Below are positions 8,919 through 16,790 of a DNA stretch of 64,000 nt, piece by piece. The notes under the pieces are model-generated. The model made no database searches. It was not told the origin of the DNA and worked only from the letters and a program-made list of their open reading frames with translations. Every line of letters begins with the position of its first letter. The stretch's first letter is position 1. Source of the stretch: Limnochordaceae bacterium. Lineage in GTDB: Bacteria; Bacillota; Limnochordia; Limnochordales; DUMU01. The stretch spans positions 248,001-312,000 of the forward strand of contig JADBKQ010000001.1 of the NCBI GenBank assembly GCA_014896305.1. The letters are read 5' to 3'. Both the position numbers and the translations under genes were made by a program.

Positions 8919-11588
8919 TTATCTTCCTCCCATCCAATTGGCTACGTTGGACAAGAAACGCGCGTCATGGGCCAACCGCCGGCAGGCCGCCTGTGCCTTC
9001 TTGGACAGTCCTTTTCCTGGAAGCACGGTTAGCTCATCCTCGAGCTTGTTTGCAAAGTCAGCCATCGTTGCTGCAACAGCCTGTTGGCTGCGAACGGCTT
9101 GGTCCGCGGCCGGTCCATTGGCTTGGAGCAGGGTGGCCAGGGCAGAAGCCAGCTGCCGGACATCCGACTCCAATCGCGGCAGCAGCGGTTCGGGAACAAA
9201 CCCCTGCCGCACCCGGTCGTTCCACTGGTTGAGCCACTTCTGGGCCAAGGTCCGGATACTTTCAGCCGGTTCGGCCAGCGGGGACAGAGCGGGGGAACGG
9301 AACGGCCCCTCTCCCAACGCCTCCAGAGAACCCTTTCCCAAGGTACTGGCGGAGTAAAGGCAGACGCCCAGCGCCCCGCTACCGGCCGCGGCCGCCACTT
9401 CTTGCAGCAGCTCGTCCGGCGTCAGCAGTGCGCTGGCAATCCCTTGCAGAACCCTGCCGCCCTGGGTCGCAGCCGCAGCAGCCTCGATACGGTGCTGGAA
9501 CTCCTCAAGATCGGCGGTATAGTTCGTGGTGACCACATAATCCAAGAGTGGGTGCTGGTCGGTCGGGTTCGAATGGGCGAGATCAGCCCCTTCCCCCAGC
9601 CACGCCAGCCAATCCTGATGAACCTCCTGCTGCGCCGCGACTGGGTCCGGCCATACGGCTGCCGACAATTGCCCGCCTCGTTTCCGCACGACGTGGGCGA
9701 TGGAGCGCAAAAGGCTGGTTACTGCCTCCTGACGCCAGGCGTCGAAGTCCGTACTGCCGCTGGCTTCGAACGTCTGCCGGGCACGAGCCGCGTATCCGTA
9801 GGCAGCGATGCTCTCTTCGTGATAGCGCAGGTAGTCCAGGTGCAGGTCGGCAGTGCCGTAGCGACTCCACAGCTCGGTCGCGAGCGCCTGGAAAAACGCA
9901 TGGACTTCTGGCAATACCGGGTTGAGCCAGGCGGTGCCAGAAGGAGGCGGAGCGACAATAGCCCCGTCCACCGCCTGGTCTGCCCACTCCGGGTGAGCTG
10001 CCAGCAGTGGCCCTTCCTCATAGTCGTAGCCGGCGCACAGCACCCAAATCCAGGGGACCACCTTCATCCCCCGGCGCGTTCCCTGATCGAGCAGAAAGGC
10101 GAGTGGATCGAGCTCCCCCCAACGCTCCTTCATTTGCTGGTCAGGGGGGGCAATGTCACTCGCAAAAGCAGCTGCCCCTCGGCTCAATACCTCACCAAAC
10201 AGGCAGTTGACGCCTACGTACGCCAATCGATCCAGCAACTGACAGAGCCGTTGGGGTCCAGCCAGGAGCGCAGACCGGTCTACCCAGACGGCCCGTACCT
10301 CGACCGGCCGTGATTCCATGGCCCACCTTTGGGCTTGGCGTGCCCAAACCAGCGCTTGCCCGGCGGCCTTCCTGACATCTTGATCTCGAGCTTGATTCTG
10401 ATCAGTGGTATCGAGGCCCGGCCGCTCAGACGCCCGTTGGTACAGGGATTGTGCTTGCCGCACCGCCACGTTCGCCTGCTGAAGCAGCCGTGTGACTCTC
10501 TCCTCATCCAGAGGGGTAAATTGCCGCCGGGCCGCTGCCAGGGTGGCCCGGGCCCGGGCGATGGCCTGACGAGCGGCATCCAGGCATAACCAGACCGGGC
10601 GCTGGGGACTACTTCCTGCCGGGCAAAGCAACCGGATCTCCCGGATCTGCACCCAGTACACCTGGTCAGCCGTCACGAGGAGTCGGATATAACGGGCCGG
10701 CAGCGTGGTGAACCGCCACTCCCCTTCGGGGAGCCCCACCAGTCGCCCGACGGTGAGCCAGCTCCTGCCGTCCCGGCTCAACTGCACGATGCCAGAGTAT
10801 ACGTAATCGGCCGGGCGAGCGTACTCCCCCGTGAACGAGCCCATGAATAGCTGCACTCCGGCGACGGGATACTCCGCTCCCAGGTCCAGAGCGATGAAAT
10901 CCCCAGCCTGGGGTGCGCGTTCGGACCAGTAGAATGTGTCCAGATCACCGTCTACTACCGCTTCCGGCCGGGTCCCGACCGCGGCGCCCAGGCCACTGGT
11001 CTGGACACGCATACCCGGGACGACGAGCCATTCAACTCCATCGGTATCCTTTACGCCGTCACTGGTTTGCGATCGTTCCCGCTCGCCCGTTGGCCGGCTG
11101 GTCAGGAACATTCTCGACAGCTCCCCGGTGACGCCGGGAGACTCCGACGGGGAGACACGTTCGTGGAGGGCAGGTCCTGGCGCGAGCAGAGCGGGAGCGG
11201 CGATGGCCAGCCGCGGGTTACGCCGCGCGGTGATCCGCCATGCCGCGAGAGCCAGTTCCCTGCTGGCGGTCGACGGTGAGAGGAGAGACGTGCCGTTCAC
11301 CAGCGGCTGCAAAGCTTGTTGCGCTTGCTCTGGTGCTTGGGACAGGGCCTGGCGCAGGGTTTCCGGTACCCGGCCGGCGGACAGCACCAGGCGATCAGGC
11401 TGGGGATCCCCGAAGAACGCTGCCAGGCGCCGGATCACGGGTTCGGAAGGGGTGGCGACCCCGCGCTCGAGTTGGCTGAGGTACGCAAAGTGAAGTCCGA
11501 CCTCCGCCGAGAGCCGGCGCAAGCTGAGGCCGGCCTGCCGGCGTTGCTTGCGCAGCCATTGACCAAAGTCCGGAGCAAGCCCATCCAT
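8919..11588 (-). CDS. XRE helix-turn-helix fused to discoidin + GHL10 glycosidase-like domain (candidate sugar-sensing regulator)
   Basis: An 889-residue protein with no signal peptide. Residues 8-60 form an XRE/Cro-type HTH (FGQWLRKQRRQAGLSLRRLSAEVG, then SQLERG). A variable linker (60-180) has no convincing membrane helix. Residues 183-322 are an F5/8-type C domain very like that of the downstream secreted paralogue (same FTGEYARPADYVYSG loop). An Ala/Arg/Gln-rich helical linker follows (335-425), then a GHL10 barrel (428-760). At 580-593 the motif reads TADLHLDYLRYHEES, where both paralogues have VDGL(Q/H)(F/L)DYIRYNEE, so one conserved Asp is Ala. The start is ATG 11588 with AAGGAAGG upstream. 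It is first gene of the leftward operon and lies next to a perfect inverted repeat. I infer a cytosolic one-component regulator that senses a glycan via an enzyme-like domain. Confidence 0.85.
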   Translation of the reverse strand: MDGLAPDFGQWLRKQRRQAGLSLRRLSAEVGLHFAYLSQLERGVATPSEPVIRRLAAFFGDPQPDRLVLSAGRVPETLRQALSQAPEQAQQALQPLVNGTSLLSPSTASRELALAAWRITARRNPRLAIAAPALLAPGPALHERVSPSESPGVTGELSRMFLTSRPTGERERSQTSDGVKDTDGVEWLVVPGMRVQTSGLGAAVGTRPEAVVDGDLDTFYWSERAPQAGDFIALDLGAEYPVAGVQLFMGSFTGEYARPADYVYSGIVQLSRDGRSWLTVGRLVGLPEGEWRFTTLPARYIRLLVTADQVYWVQIREIRLLCPAGSSPQRPVWLCLDAARQAIARARATLAAARRQFTPLDEERVTRLLQQANVAVRQAQSLYQRASERPGLDTTDQNQARDQDVRKAAGQALVWARQAQRWAMESRPVEVRAVWVDRSALLAGPQRLCQLLDRLAYVGVNCLFGEVLSRGAAAFASDIAPPDQQMKERWGELDPLAFLLDQGTRRGMKVVPWIWVLCAGYDYEEGPLLAAHPEWADQAVDGAIVAPPPSGTAWLNPVLPEVHAFFQALATELWSRYGTADLHLDYLRYHEESIAAYGYAARARQTFEASGSTDFDAWRQEAVTSLLRSIAHVVRKRGGQLSAAVWPDPVAAQQEVHQDWLAWLGEGADLAHSNPTDQHPLLDYVVTTNYTADLEEFQHRIEAAAAATQGGRVLQGIASALLTPDELLQEVAAAAGSGALGVCLYSASTLGKGSLEALGEGPFRSPALSPLAEPAESIRTLAQKWLNQWNDRVRQGFVPEPLLPRLESDVRQLASALATLLQANGPAADQAVRSQQAVAATMADFANKLEDELTVLPGKGLSKKAQAACRRLAHDARFLSNVANWMGGR

Positions 11589-11655
11589 GAATGCGGCCTT
11601 CCTTTCCGCCAGACGGATGACAAGGAAATTCTACAAGCACAGGGAGGATCTCCTC

Positions 11656-11682
11656 TTGTAGTGTAGAAATCCTACACTACAA
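11656..11682. promoter_or_regulatory. Perfect 11-bp inverted repeat, candidate operator between divergent GHL10 genes
   Basis: Arms TTGTAGTGTAG (11656-11666) and CTACACTACAA (11672-11682), with a 5-nt AT-rich spacer. A related outer half-site, CTACAAG at 11631-11637, pairs with CTTGTAG at 11655-11661, and a further TACAAG lies at 11685-11690. TTGTAG at 11656 and TACAAA at 11678, 16 nt apart, could act as rightward -35/-10; by symmetry the minus strand has the same elements. It lies in the 150-bp divergent region between the HTH-GHL10 gene and the solute-binding-protein gene, which fits an autoregulatory operator of the HTH protein. That role is inferred. Confidence 0.75.
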
Positions 11683-11738
11683 AATACAAGCGGCGGGATG
11701 GGTGCTTCATCCGCCAGGGTAAAAAAGGAGGAATCAGG

Positions 11739-13064
11739 ATGAGTCGGAGTCTCCGGTCACGGAAAGGAGTTGCCCATTGGATCAACGCCGTCCGCCTGGG
11801 TTTGGGCGTGGCATCTCTTGTGTCGGTCTTGACCTTGGGAGCGGTCAACCTGGCCGGACCTGCCGTGGAGGCGGCGACAGAGCTTGACTTTTACCACGCC
11901 TGGGCCGGCAAAGATGCACAGGTGCTGCAAGCGGTCGTCGACAACTTTAACCGTAGTCATCCCCAGATCAAAATACGATTGATTCCCAATGCGAACTTGG
12001 ACAAACAGCTGGTCGCTCTGGCTAGCGGAGCCATCGATATCGGCTACGTAGGCTGGAACAGCGTACCCAGCCTGGTAGAGAAGGGTGCTGCCCTGCCCCT
12101 AGATTCGTTCTTTAGCCAGCCGTCCGCCAAGCTGCACCCTGCCGATTTCATCCCGGCCGCGCTGGAACTGGGGCAAATCAACGGGCGCCAGTACGGTCTC
12201 CCGATGACGGTGGATATCAAGATGATGTTCTACAACATGGATATCCTCGATCAGCTGGGGCTGCCCATCCCAGAAACCGCCAACCAGTTTGAGGCGATGC
12301 AAAAGCGAGCACTGCTCAAGGATGGCCAGGGGAAAATCACCCGGTTGGGGTTCTTGCCCGAGTACCCGTGGTTGTCAGTGGGGTTGTGGGAGCTGGTGTT
12401 CGGCGGCCGGTATTACGACGCAGCCAAAAAGCAGGTGACGCCGGATGACCCCCGCAACATCCTGGGAATCCGGTTCATGACCTTCCCGTATCAGACGTTC
12501 GGCTACGAAGCGGTGCGGGCTTTCCAGCAGAGCTGGGGCGGGTACTGGACCAACACGGATCCGTTCGTTACGGAGAGGTTGGTCTCCACTGCCGACGGCG
12601 AGTGGCTGCCGTTGATGCTCCGTGACCTGGCTTCTCACATGCGGTATCAGATTACCCCCTTGCCGTATCCGGATGATCGCCCGGATTTGAAATACGGTTC
12701 CTTGATTGAGCCAGGCATGCTCTTCATCGCGTCGGGCACTAAACACGCACAGGAGGCCTGGGAATTCGTGCAATACCTGGATTCCGCTGAGCAGACGGTG
12801 CAGATCTGCGCAGCAAAAGGTTCGTTGCCCCACCTTCGGACCGTGCTGGACGACGCCCGTCTGTGGACCGGCACAGCGCCGGGAATGAAGGAATTCGTTT
12901 GGTATCTCCACAGTCCCAATATGCACACGTTTCCAAACCTCACCATTACGAGCAAGTACATGAGCGCGATTTGGACTGAATTGCAAGCGGTCTTCGCCGG
13001 AAAGCAGACTCCGGAAGCCGCCATGCAGAAAGTGAAAGAGCAGATCCAACCGCTCCTCCGCTAG
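11739..13064 (+). CDS. Extracellular solute-binding protein, family 1-like (sugar ABC transporter type)
   Basis: A 441-residue secreted binding protein resembling the SBP_bac_1 family (ABC sugar uptake). It has a signal peptide (basic start, hydrophobic about 18-45, cleavage probably after VEAA near residue 46) and no lipobox, unusual for a Gram-positive binding protein. The mature part starts ELDFYHAWAGKDAQVLQAVVDNFNRSHPQIKI, the typical first strand/helix, and contains NGRQYGLPMTVDIKMMFYNMDIL and the hinge segment HAQEAWEFVQYLDSAEQ. The start is ATG 11739 with AAGGAGG about 8 nt upstream. No permease or ATPase follows; instead the cytosolic GHL10 gene lies 24 bp downstream. It is probably controlled by the inverted repeat at 11656. 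It may deliver a glycan to a remote permease or serve in sensing. Confidence 0.88.
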   Translation: MSRSLRSRKGVAHWINAVRLGLGVASLVSVLTLGAVNLAGPAVEAATELDFYHAWAGKDAQVLQAVVDNFNRSHPQIKIRLIPNANLDKQLVALASGAIDIGYVGWNSVPSLVEKGAALPLDSFFSQPSAKLHPADFIPAALELGQINGRQYGLPMTVDIKMMFYNMDILDQLGLPIPETANQFEAMQKRALLKDGQGKITRLGFLPEYPWLSVGLWELVFGGRYYDAAKKQVTPDDPRNILGIRFMTFPYQTFGYEAVRAFQQSWGGYWTNTDPFVTERLVSTADGEWLPLMLRDLASHMRYQITPLPYPDDRPDLKYGSLIEPGMLFIASGTKHAQEAWEFVQYLDSAEQTVQICAAKGSLPHLRTVLDDARLWTGTAPGMKEFVWYLHSPNMHTFPNLTITSKYMSAIWTELQAVFAGKQTPEAAMQKVKEQIQPLLR

Positions 13065-13088
13065 GGCGATGTAGGGGCGAGCAGAAGG

Positions 13089-14138
13089 GTGGCACGGGAG
13101 TCGATGGCGAAGCCGTTTGAACACATTGGCGTATGGATGAACCGGGAGGATCTGCTGGAGCGTCAACCGGGTCATCTCGACCGGGTGATGGATGACCTGG
13201 CCGGGATCGGTGTGACCCACCTCTACCCGGAAGTGTACTTCCGGGGCGGGGCTGCTTACCCCAGCGGAGTCGCCCCCATCCATGGCGAGTTCCAGATCGT
13301 CCGTGGTGGTGGGGAGGCTGGCCGGCCGGACCTCCTGGCTCGGCTGGTGGAGCTGGCTCATGCCCGCTCCATCGAGGTCCACCCCTGGGTGTGGGTATTC
13401 TGTGCCGGGTACTGGCATGCGTTTGGGCCCGTTTTGCAGGCACACCCGGACTGGGCCGAACTTGACCAGGACCACCAGCCCTTTTCCAACTGGCGCTATG
13501 GCACAGCCTGGCTGTGTCCTGCTCTGCCACAAGTCCGCAGCTATTTGCTGGCCGTGTTGGAAGAGTTAGTCACGCGCTGGGCCGTAGACGGGCTGCACCT
13601 GGACTACATCCGCTACAACGAGGAAGAGGTCGGATCGTTTGGCTTCCATCCATCGTCGTTGGAAGCGTTTCGGCGTGATTCGGGCGGCGGGCCAGACCTG
13701 GCGACTGCGGCTGGTCGGGCGGCCTGGACGGCATGGCGGTCCCGCCAAGTCAGCAGTTTCGTACAGGAGGTCGACCGTCGACTCCACCAATTGCGGCCGC
13801 AGTTGCAGCTTTCCGCCGCGGTCGTTCCGGACCCGGACCAGTCATACTCCAATGCCTGCCAGCAGTGGGGCGATTGGATCCAACAAGGCCTTCTCCACCA
13901 TGTATTGCCGATGGCGTACCGGACGGACGTGGAGGAGTTGCGCACGGTACTGCGCCAGATGCGGGAGAAGCTGCCGCCCAGCCGGGTATACCCTGGATTG
14001 GCAGTCTGGGTGCCGCCTGACGGGATGGTGCAGCAGGTAGAACTCGTTCAGGAGGAAGGATTTTCTGGCGTCACCTTCTTCAGCACCCTGAACTTGACGG
14101 AGGCTCACTACAAGGCTCTTCGGACTGCCCTGGGGTGA
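13089..14138 (+). CDS. Cytosolic family-10-like glycoside hydrolase (GHL10), catalytic domain only
   Basis: A 349-residue GHL10 TIM-barrel protein without signal peptide or discoidin domain. It shares long stretches with the two larger paralogues at 6592 and 8919: HPWVWVFCAGY, HPDWAELD, GTAWLCPALPQV, and the acidic motif VDGLHLDYIRYNEEE, here with both aspartates. GTG 13089 has AGGGGCG 9 nt upstream; ATG 13104 is an alternative with GGGAG only 3 nt away. It is cotranscribed with the solute-binding protein (24 bp gap). It may hydrolyse imported oligosaccharide in the cytoplasm, feeding or removing the ligand of the HTH-fused paralogue. The substrate is unknown. Confidence 0.87.
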   Translation: MARESMAKPFEHIGVWMNREDLLERQPGHLDRVMDDLAGIGVTHLYPEVYFRGGAAYPSGVAPIHGEFQIVRGGGEAGRPDLLARLVELAHARSIEVHPWVWVFCAGYWHAFGPVLQAHPDWAELDQDHQPFSNWRYGTAWLCPALPQVRSYLLAVLEELVTRWAVDGLHLDYIRYNEEEVGSFGFHPSSLEAFRRDSGGGPDLATAAGRAAWTAWRSRQVSSFVQEVDRRLHQLRPQLQLSAAVVPDPDQSYSNACQQWGDWIQQGLLHHVLPMAYRTDVEELRTVLRQMREKLPPSRVYPGLAVWVPPDGMVQQVELVQEEGFSGVTFFSTLNLTEAHYKALRTALG

Positions 14139-14239
14139 CCGGGAAAACGCTGCTACGGTGGAGGCTCTTGTTCTTCCCGGGCGGCTGAGAGGGGGGCATA
14201 GGCAGGAAGCGACGGGTGGCTGTCGAACCGGAGATCAAG

Positions 14240-14455
14240 ACGGGCAGAGGTGGGCCAGGGACCACTGTGGGGGCGGCAGGGCTGAGCCCCCCTGCAGTAT
14301 GCGATAAGCTTGGCCCCTGGTTGCCGGGTTGCTCTGGATCGTCGCCGGACTCCCTGGGGGGCTTCGTGGGGTTGCCCATAAGCCTGCTTCTCTGCCGGTA
14401 CCAGGGAGTGGACTCCCTCCGGCTGACTGCCACCTTTTCGGTGGCCGTGCTTTTG
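14240..14455 (+). other. Structured intergenic region, possible non-coding RNA or leader
   Basis: The 470 bp between the GHL10 gene and the ferredoxin hold several strong inverted repeats: a long-range pair CCAGGG...CCCCTGG (about 14252-14323) enclosing GCAGGG/CCCTGC; a compound hairpin GCCGG (14394-14398) with CCGGC (14419-14423) around GGGAGT/ACTCCC; and GCCACC/GGTGGC (14429-14445) followed by a short T-run near 14451, terminator-like. I see no convincing coding frame and could not match it to a known RNA family. The strand is assumed from the T-run. Confidence 0.35.
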
Positions 14456-14482
14456 TTGATCCAGCAAATCCAGTGGTATGAT
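14453..14482 (+). promoter_or_regulatory. Sigma-A-type promoter of the ferredoxin gene
   Basis: TTGTTG at 14453-14458, an 18-nt spacer, and TATGAT at 14477-14482. The predicted start near 14489 gives a leader of about 120 nt that contains a perfect 7-bp hairpin CGGGTCT/AGACCCG (14492-14508). Confidence 0.6.
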
Positions 14483-14608
14483 GTCGTCGGACGGGTCTTC
14501 CAGACCCGCGGCTAGCAGGCGACCGGGGTGGGGAACAGTCGAAGGCGGGGAGATTCGGCGACTACTCCGGGAGAAGCTAAGCCGGCAAAGGTGGAAGGAG
14601 AGAAAGGC

Positions 14609-14917
14609 ATGGCGTTCGTCATCACCGAGAAGTGCATCGACACGAAGGATACCGCCTGTGTCGAGGTATGCCCAGTAGACTGCATTCATCCCGGCAAGTC
14701 CGAGGATCAGTATGCAGAGGTTCAGCAGCTGTACATCGATCCGGACGAGTGCATTGATTGCGGTGCCTGCGAGCCGGAATGTCCGGTCGAGGCGATCTAT
14801 CCCCAGGATGATGTACCGGACGAGATGAAATCGTACATCGAGAAGAATGCGGATTGGTATAAGCTGTCGGCGGACGAGTTCGAGGCGAAATGGAAGTCGC
14901 CCGGCCGGAAGTCGTAA
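14609..14917 (+). CDS. Ferredoxin with two iron-sulfur clusters (FdxA-like, 7Fe/8Fe type)
   Basis: A 102-residue soluble electron carrier. The N-terminus MAFVITEKCIDTKDTACVEVCPVDC carries the first cysteine set with the spaced CxxxxxxxCxxxC pattern of [3Fe-4S]/[4Fe-4S] FdxA-type ferredoxins; the second set is CIDCGACEPECPVEAI, a canonical CxxCxxCxxxCP [4Fe-4S] site. A charged C-terminal tail (DEMKSYIEKNADWYKLSADEFEAKW) is also typical. The start is ATG 14609, with GGAAGGAGAG upstream; the frame is open further but only through the leader. It is monocistronic, between the promoter at 14453 and the terminator at 14933. The redox partner is unknown. Confidence 0.95.
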   Translation: MAFVITEKCIDTKDTACVEVCPVDCIHPGKSEDQYAEVQQLYIDPDECIDCGACEPECPVEAIYPQDDVPDEMKSYIEKNADWYKLSADEFEAKWKSPGRKS

Positions 14918-14932
14918 CCTCTTGTTGGACAG

Positions 14933-14969
14933 ACACCCGCTGGGGCGGACATCCCCGGCGGGTGTTTTT
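14933..14969 (+). terminator. Intrinsic terminator after the ferredoxin
   Basis: Perfect 8-bp stem ACACCCGC (14933-14940) and GCGGGTGT (14958-14965), with a TGGGG/CCCC inner pairing, followed by TTTTT. It lies 15 bp after the stop codon. Confidence 0.9.
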
Positions 14970-15398
14970 ATACACAAAGTGCAGGACCCCGACGGACCTA
15001 GCCCACGTCCTTCTGTCAGTCGCCTTACGTTCTTGCCGTGTCGGAAACCTAGTAGTCACTTGCGATCCTACACGGCCTGACACTGACGAGATCCGGTAGC
15101 AACCGACTTCTGGCCGCCGCTTTTGTCTCTCGGGATCCTGCACCCGTAGAATACCCTGGAGTCGCGCCAACTATCCATGGTGAAAAATCCTGCTGAATAT
15201 GTACAATCAGCCAGGGTGGGCGGTCTCCTCCTTAGCGCTCACGGGCGCACAGGCAATCTGCAGAATGCTTGCTCTGTATACACTATCTGCTGGTTTATTG
15301 CGAATCGCTGTATGTAATAATATGGTTTCAGAGGGAATGCATGTTATACGCTCGCGCAAGACGCCAACTGGGGAGACTCCCCTAAGGTGTGAGAAGGC
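14970..15398. other. Intergenic region upstream of the glycosyltransferase
   Basis: About 430 bp without a credible gene. The stretch 15280-15345 is clearly more AT-rich than its surroundings (runs such as TGTAATAATATGG) and is the likely promoter zone for the gene at 15399, though no ideal -35/-10 pair is present. A short hairpin GGGGA/TCCCC with a 3-nt loop lies at about 15370-15383, just before the ribosome-binding site, where it could limit translation. Nothing else recognised. Confidence 0.4.
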
Positions 15399-16751
15399 AT
15401 GACGGGGCAAGTGTTGCTGATTGTTCCTTGGGCTTCCGTAGGGGGCACAGAGCGACACGTCGCCACGCTGTCAGACAGCCTGCGGCAGCGGGGGTGGCAG
15501 GTGACGATTGCCAGCCCGCCCGGCCCCGCACAGGAGTGGTGGCGAGCTGCCGGAGCAGGTGTGTGTACCTTTCCCGGCGCCTCGGCAGGTTGGCGACGGC
15601 AAGCGGAAGGCTGCCGAACGATCGTCGGGCAATGGTGGAATCAGACGCTGATGGACAGGCAGGCTGGCCGGGATCGTGGGCGGGCCGTCGACGGGCGGCC
15701 AGGATCCGATCAAGCCAGACCTGTTGCCCTGAGCGATCAGCCAGGAGCTGGCCAGGCCAGAGCCGATGCGGTGGTGCATATCCACGCGGCCCCGGAGTAC
15801 CTGCTGTTTTTACGTTCCCTGCGGCGGCGCTCCCCGTCGCTTCCCGTCGTGTTTACCTCCCACGGGTTTGCTGGTACAGCGGTGGGTTGGGATTACTGGT
15901 GGGCCGCGTTTGCGGCCCGGCGCTGGGCCGATGCGGTTATTGCCGTCAGCCAGGCGGAAGGTTCCCGCCTGGTACGAGCGGGACTGCCACCAGGGCGGTT
16001 GACCGTCATTGGGAACGCCGTACCCATCGTGCCCGCTCGCCTTCAGACTGGACCCGCTGTTGGAGGGGCGGCGTCGCAGACGGCAGGAACGCCGGAATGG
16101 GCGGAGCTGCCGGAGGCGGCCACGGCCTCTGCGGCGCGCTCGTTGCCGTTCACGATCGGGTTCGTTGGTCGTCTCAGCCCCGAGAAAGGTGTGCCCGTTC
16201 TGATCGAGGCGGTGCGCCGTTGGGAGCCAGGGCGCAGGGCAGGGGTGACAGGCGAGCCGGAACGGGTTCGGTTGCTCATCGTGGGTGAGGGAGCACAGCG
16301 CTCGGAGCTGGAGCGACAGGCGGCGGCGCTGCAAGCGCAAGCCTGGGGAGTGCAGGTGGAATTCGTGGGGAAGGCTGATCCCAACGTATGGTGGTCGAAG
16401 ATGGACGTAGTGGTAGTGCCTTCGCTGGCGGATGCCTCTCCGCTGGTAGTTTTGGAGGCCATGGCGGCGGGCCGAGCGGTGATTACCAGCGACCTGCCTG
16501 GGATGCTGGAAATGGTTCACCATGCGGAGACGGGGTGGGTAGTTCCGGCGGGCGACGCCTCGGCGTTAGCTGAGGCCCTGGCGCAGCTGGCTGGCCACCC
16601 TGAGCTGCGGCGCCGGCTGGGCAGGCGTGCCCGTGAGTATGTACGGCTCGTTCATTCTGCGGAGACCATGGCGGCGGCGACGGAGAAAGTATATCGATGG
16701 GTGGTGGAACGGCGGGGGGTTACGCGGGGGGATTCCGACACAAGGAGTTGA
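15399..16751 (+). CDS. Glycosyltransferase family 4 (GT-B fold)
   Basis: A 450-residue cytoplasmic glycosyltransferase. The N-terminal domain starts LLIVPWASVGGTERHV, the usual GT4 Gly-rich loop. The C-terminal domain has GFVGRLSPEKG (phosphate-binding loop) and the nucleotide-sugar EX7E-type motif PLVVLEAMAAGRAVITSD. Two Ala/Gly/Thr-rich inserts (about residues 85-125 and 213-240) lengthen it beyond typical GT4 enzymes. The start is ATG 15399 with TAAGGTGTGAG upstream. It stands alone, 43 bp before the riboswitch. Donor and acceptor are unknown; surface polysaccharide or glycolipid synthesis is likely for the family. Confidence 0.88.
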   Translation: MTGQVLLIVPWASVGGTERHVATLSDSLRQRGWQVTIASPPGPAQEWWRAAGAGVCTFPGASAGWRRQAEGCRTIVGQWWNQTLMDRQAGRDRGRAVDGRPGSDQARPVALSDQPGAGQARADAVVHIHAAPEYLLFLRSLRRRSPSLPVVFTSHGFAGTAVGWDYWWAAFAARRWADAVIAVSQAEGSRLVRAGLPPGRLTVIGNAVPIVPARLQTGPAVGGAASQTAGTPEWAELPEAATASAARSLPFTIGFVGRLSPEKGVPVLIEAVRRWEPGRRAGVTGEPERVRLLIVGEGAQRSELERQAAALQAQAWGVQVEFVGKADPNVWWSKMDVVVVPSLADASPLVVLEAMAAGRAVITSDLPGMLEMVHHAETGWVVPAGDASALAEALAQLAGHPELRRRLGRRAREYVRLVHSAETMAAATEKVYRWVVERRGVTRGDSDTRS

Positions 16752-16790
16752 AGCAGGAAATTGGCCCGAAGTTGTGGTAAGATTAGGCTA

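Noticed and set aside
9560-9580. GGGTTCGAATGGG resembling a tRNA T-loop
   Set aside because: It is within the coding sequence of the HTH-GHL10 protein and there is no acceptor, D-arm or anticodon structure around it.
14153-14977. 274-codon minus-strand open frame covering the ferredoxin gene
   Set aside because: It is antisense to a textbook ferredoxin with promoter, ribosome-binding site and terminator, and its translation shows no domain pattern. High GC content creates such shadows.
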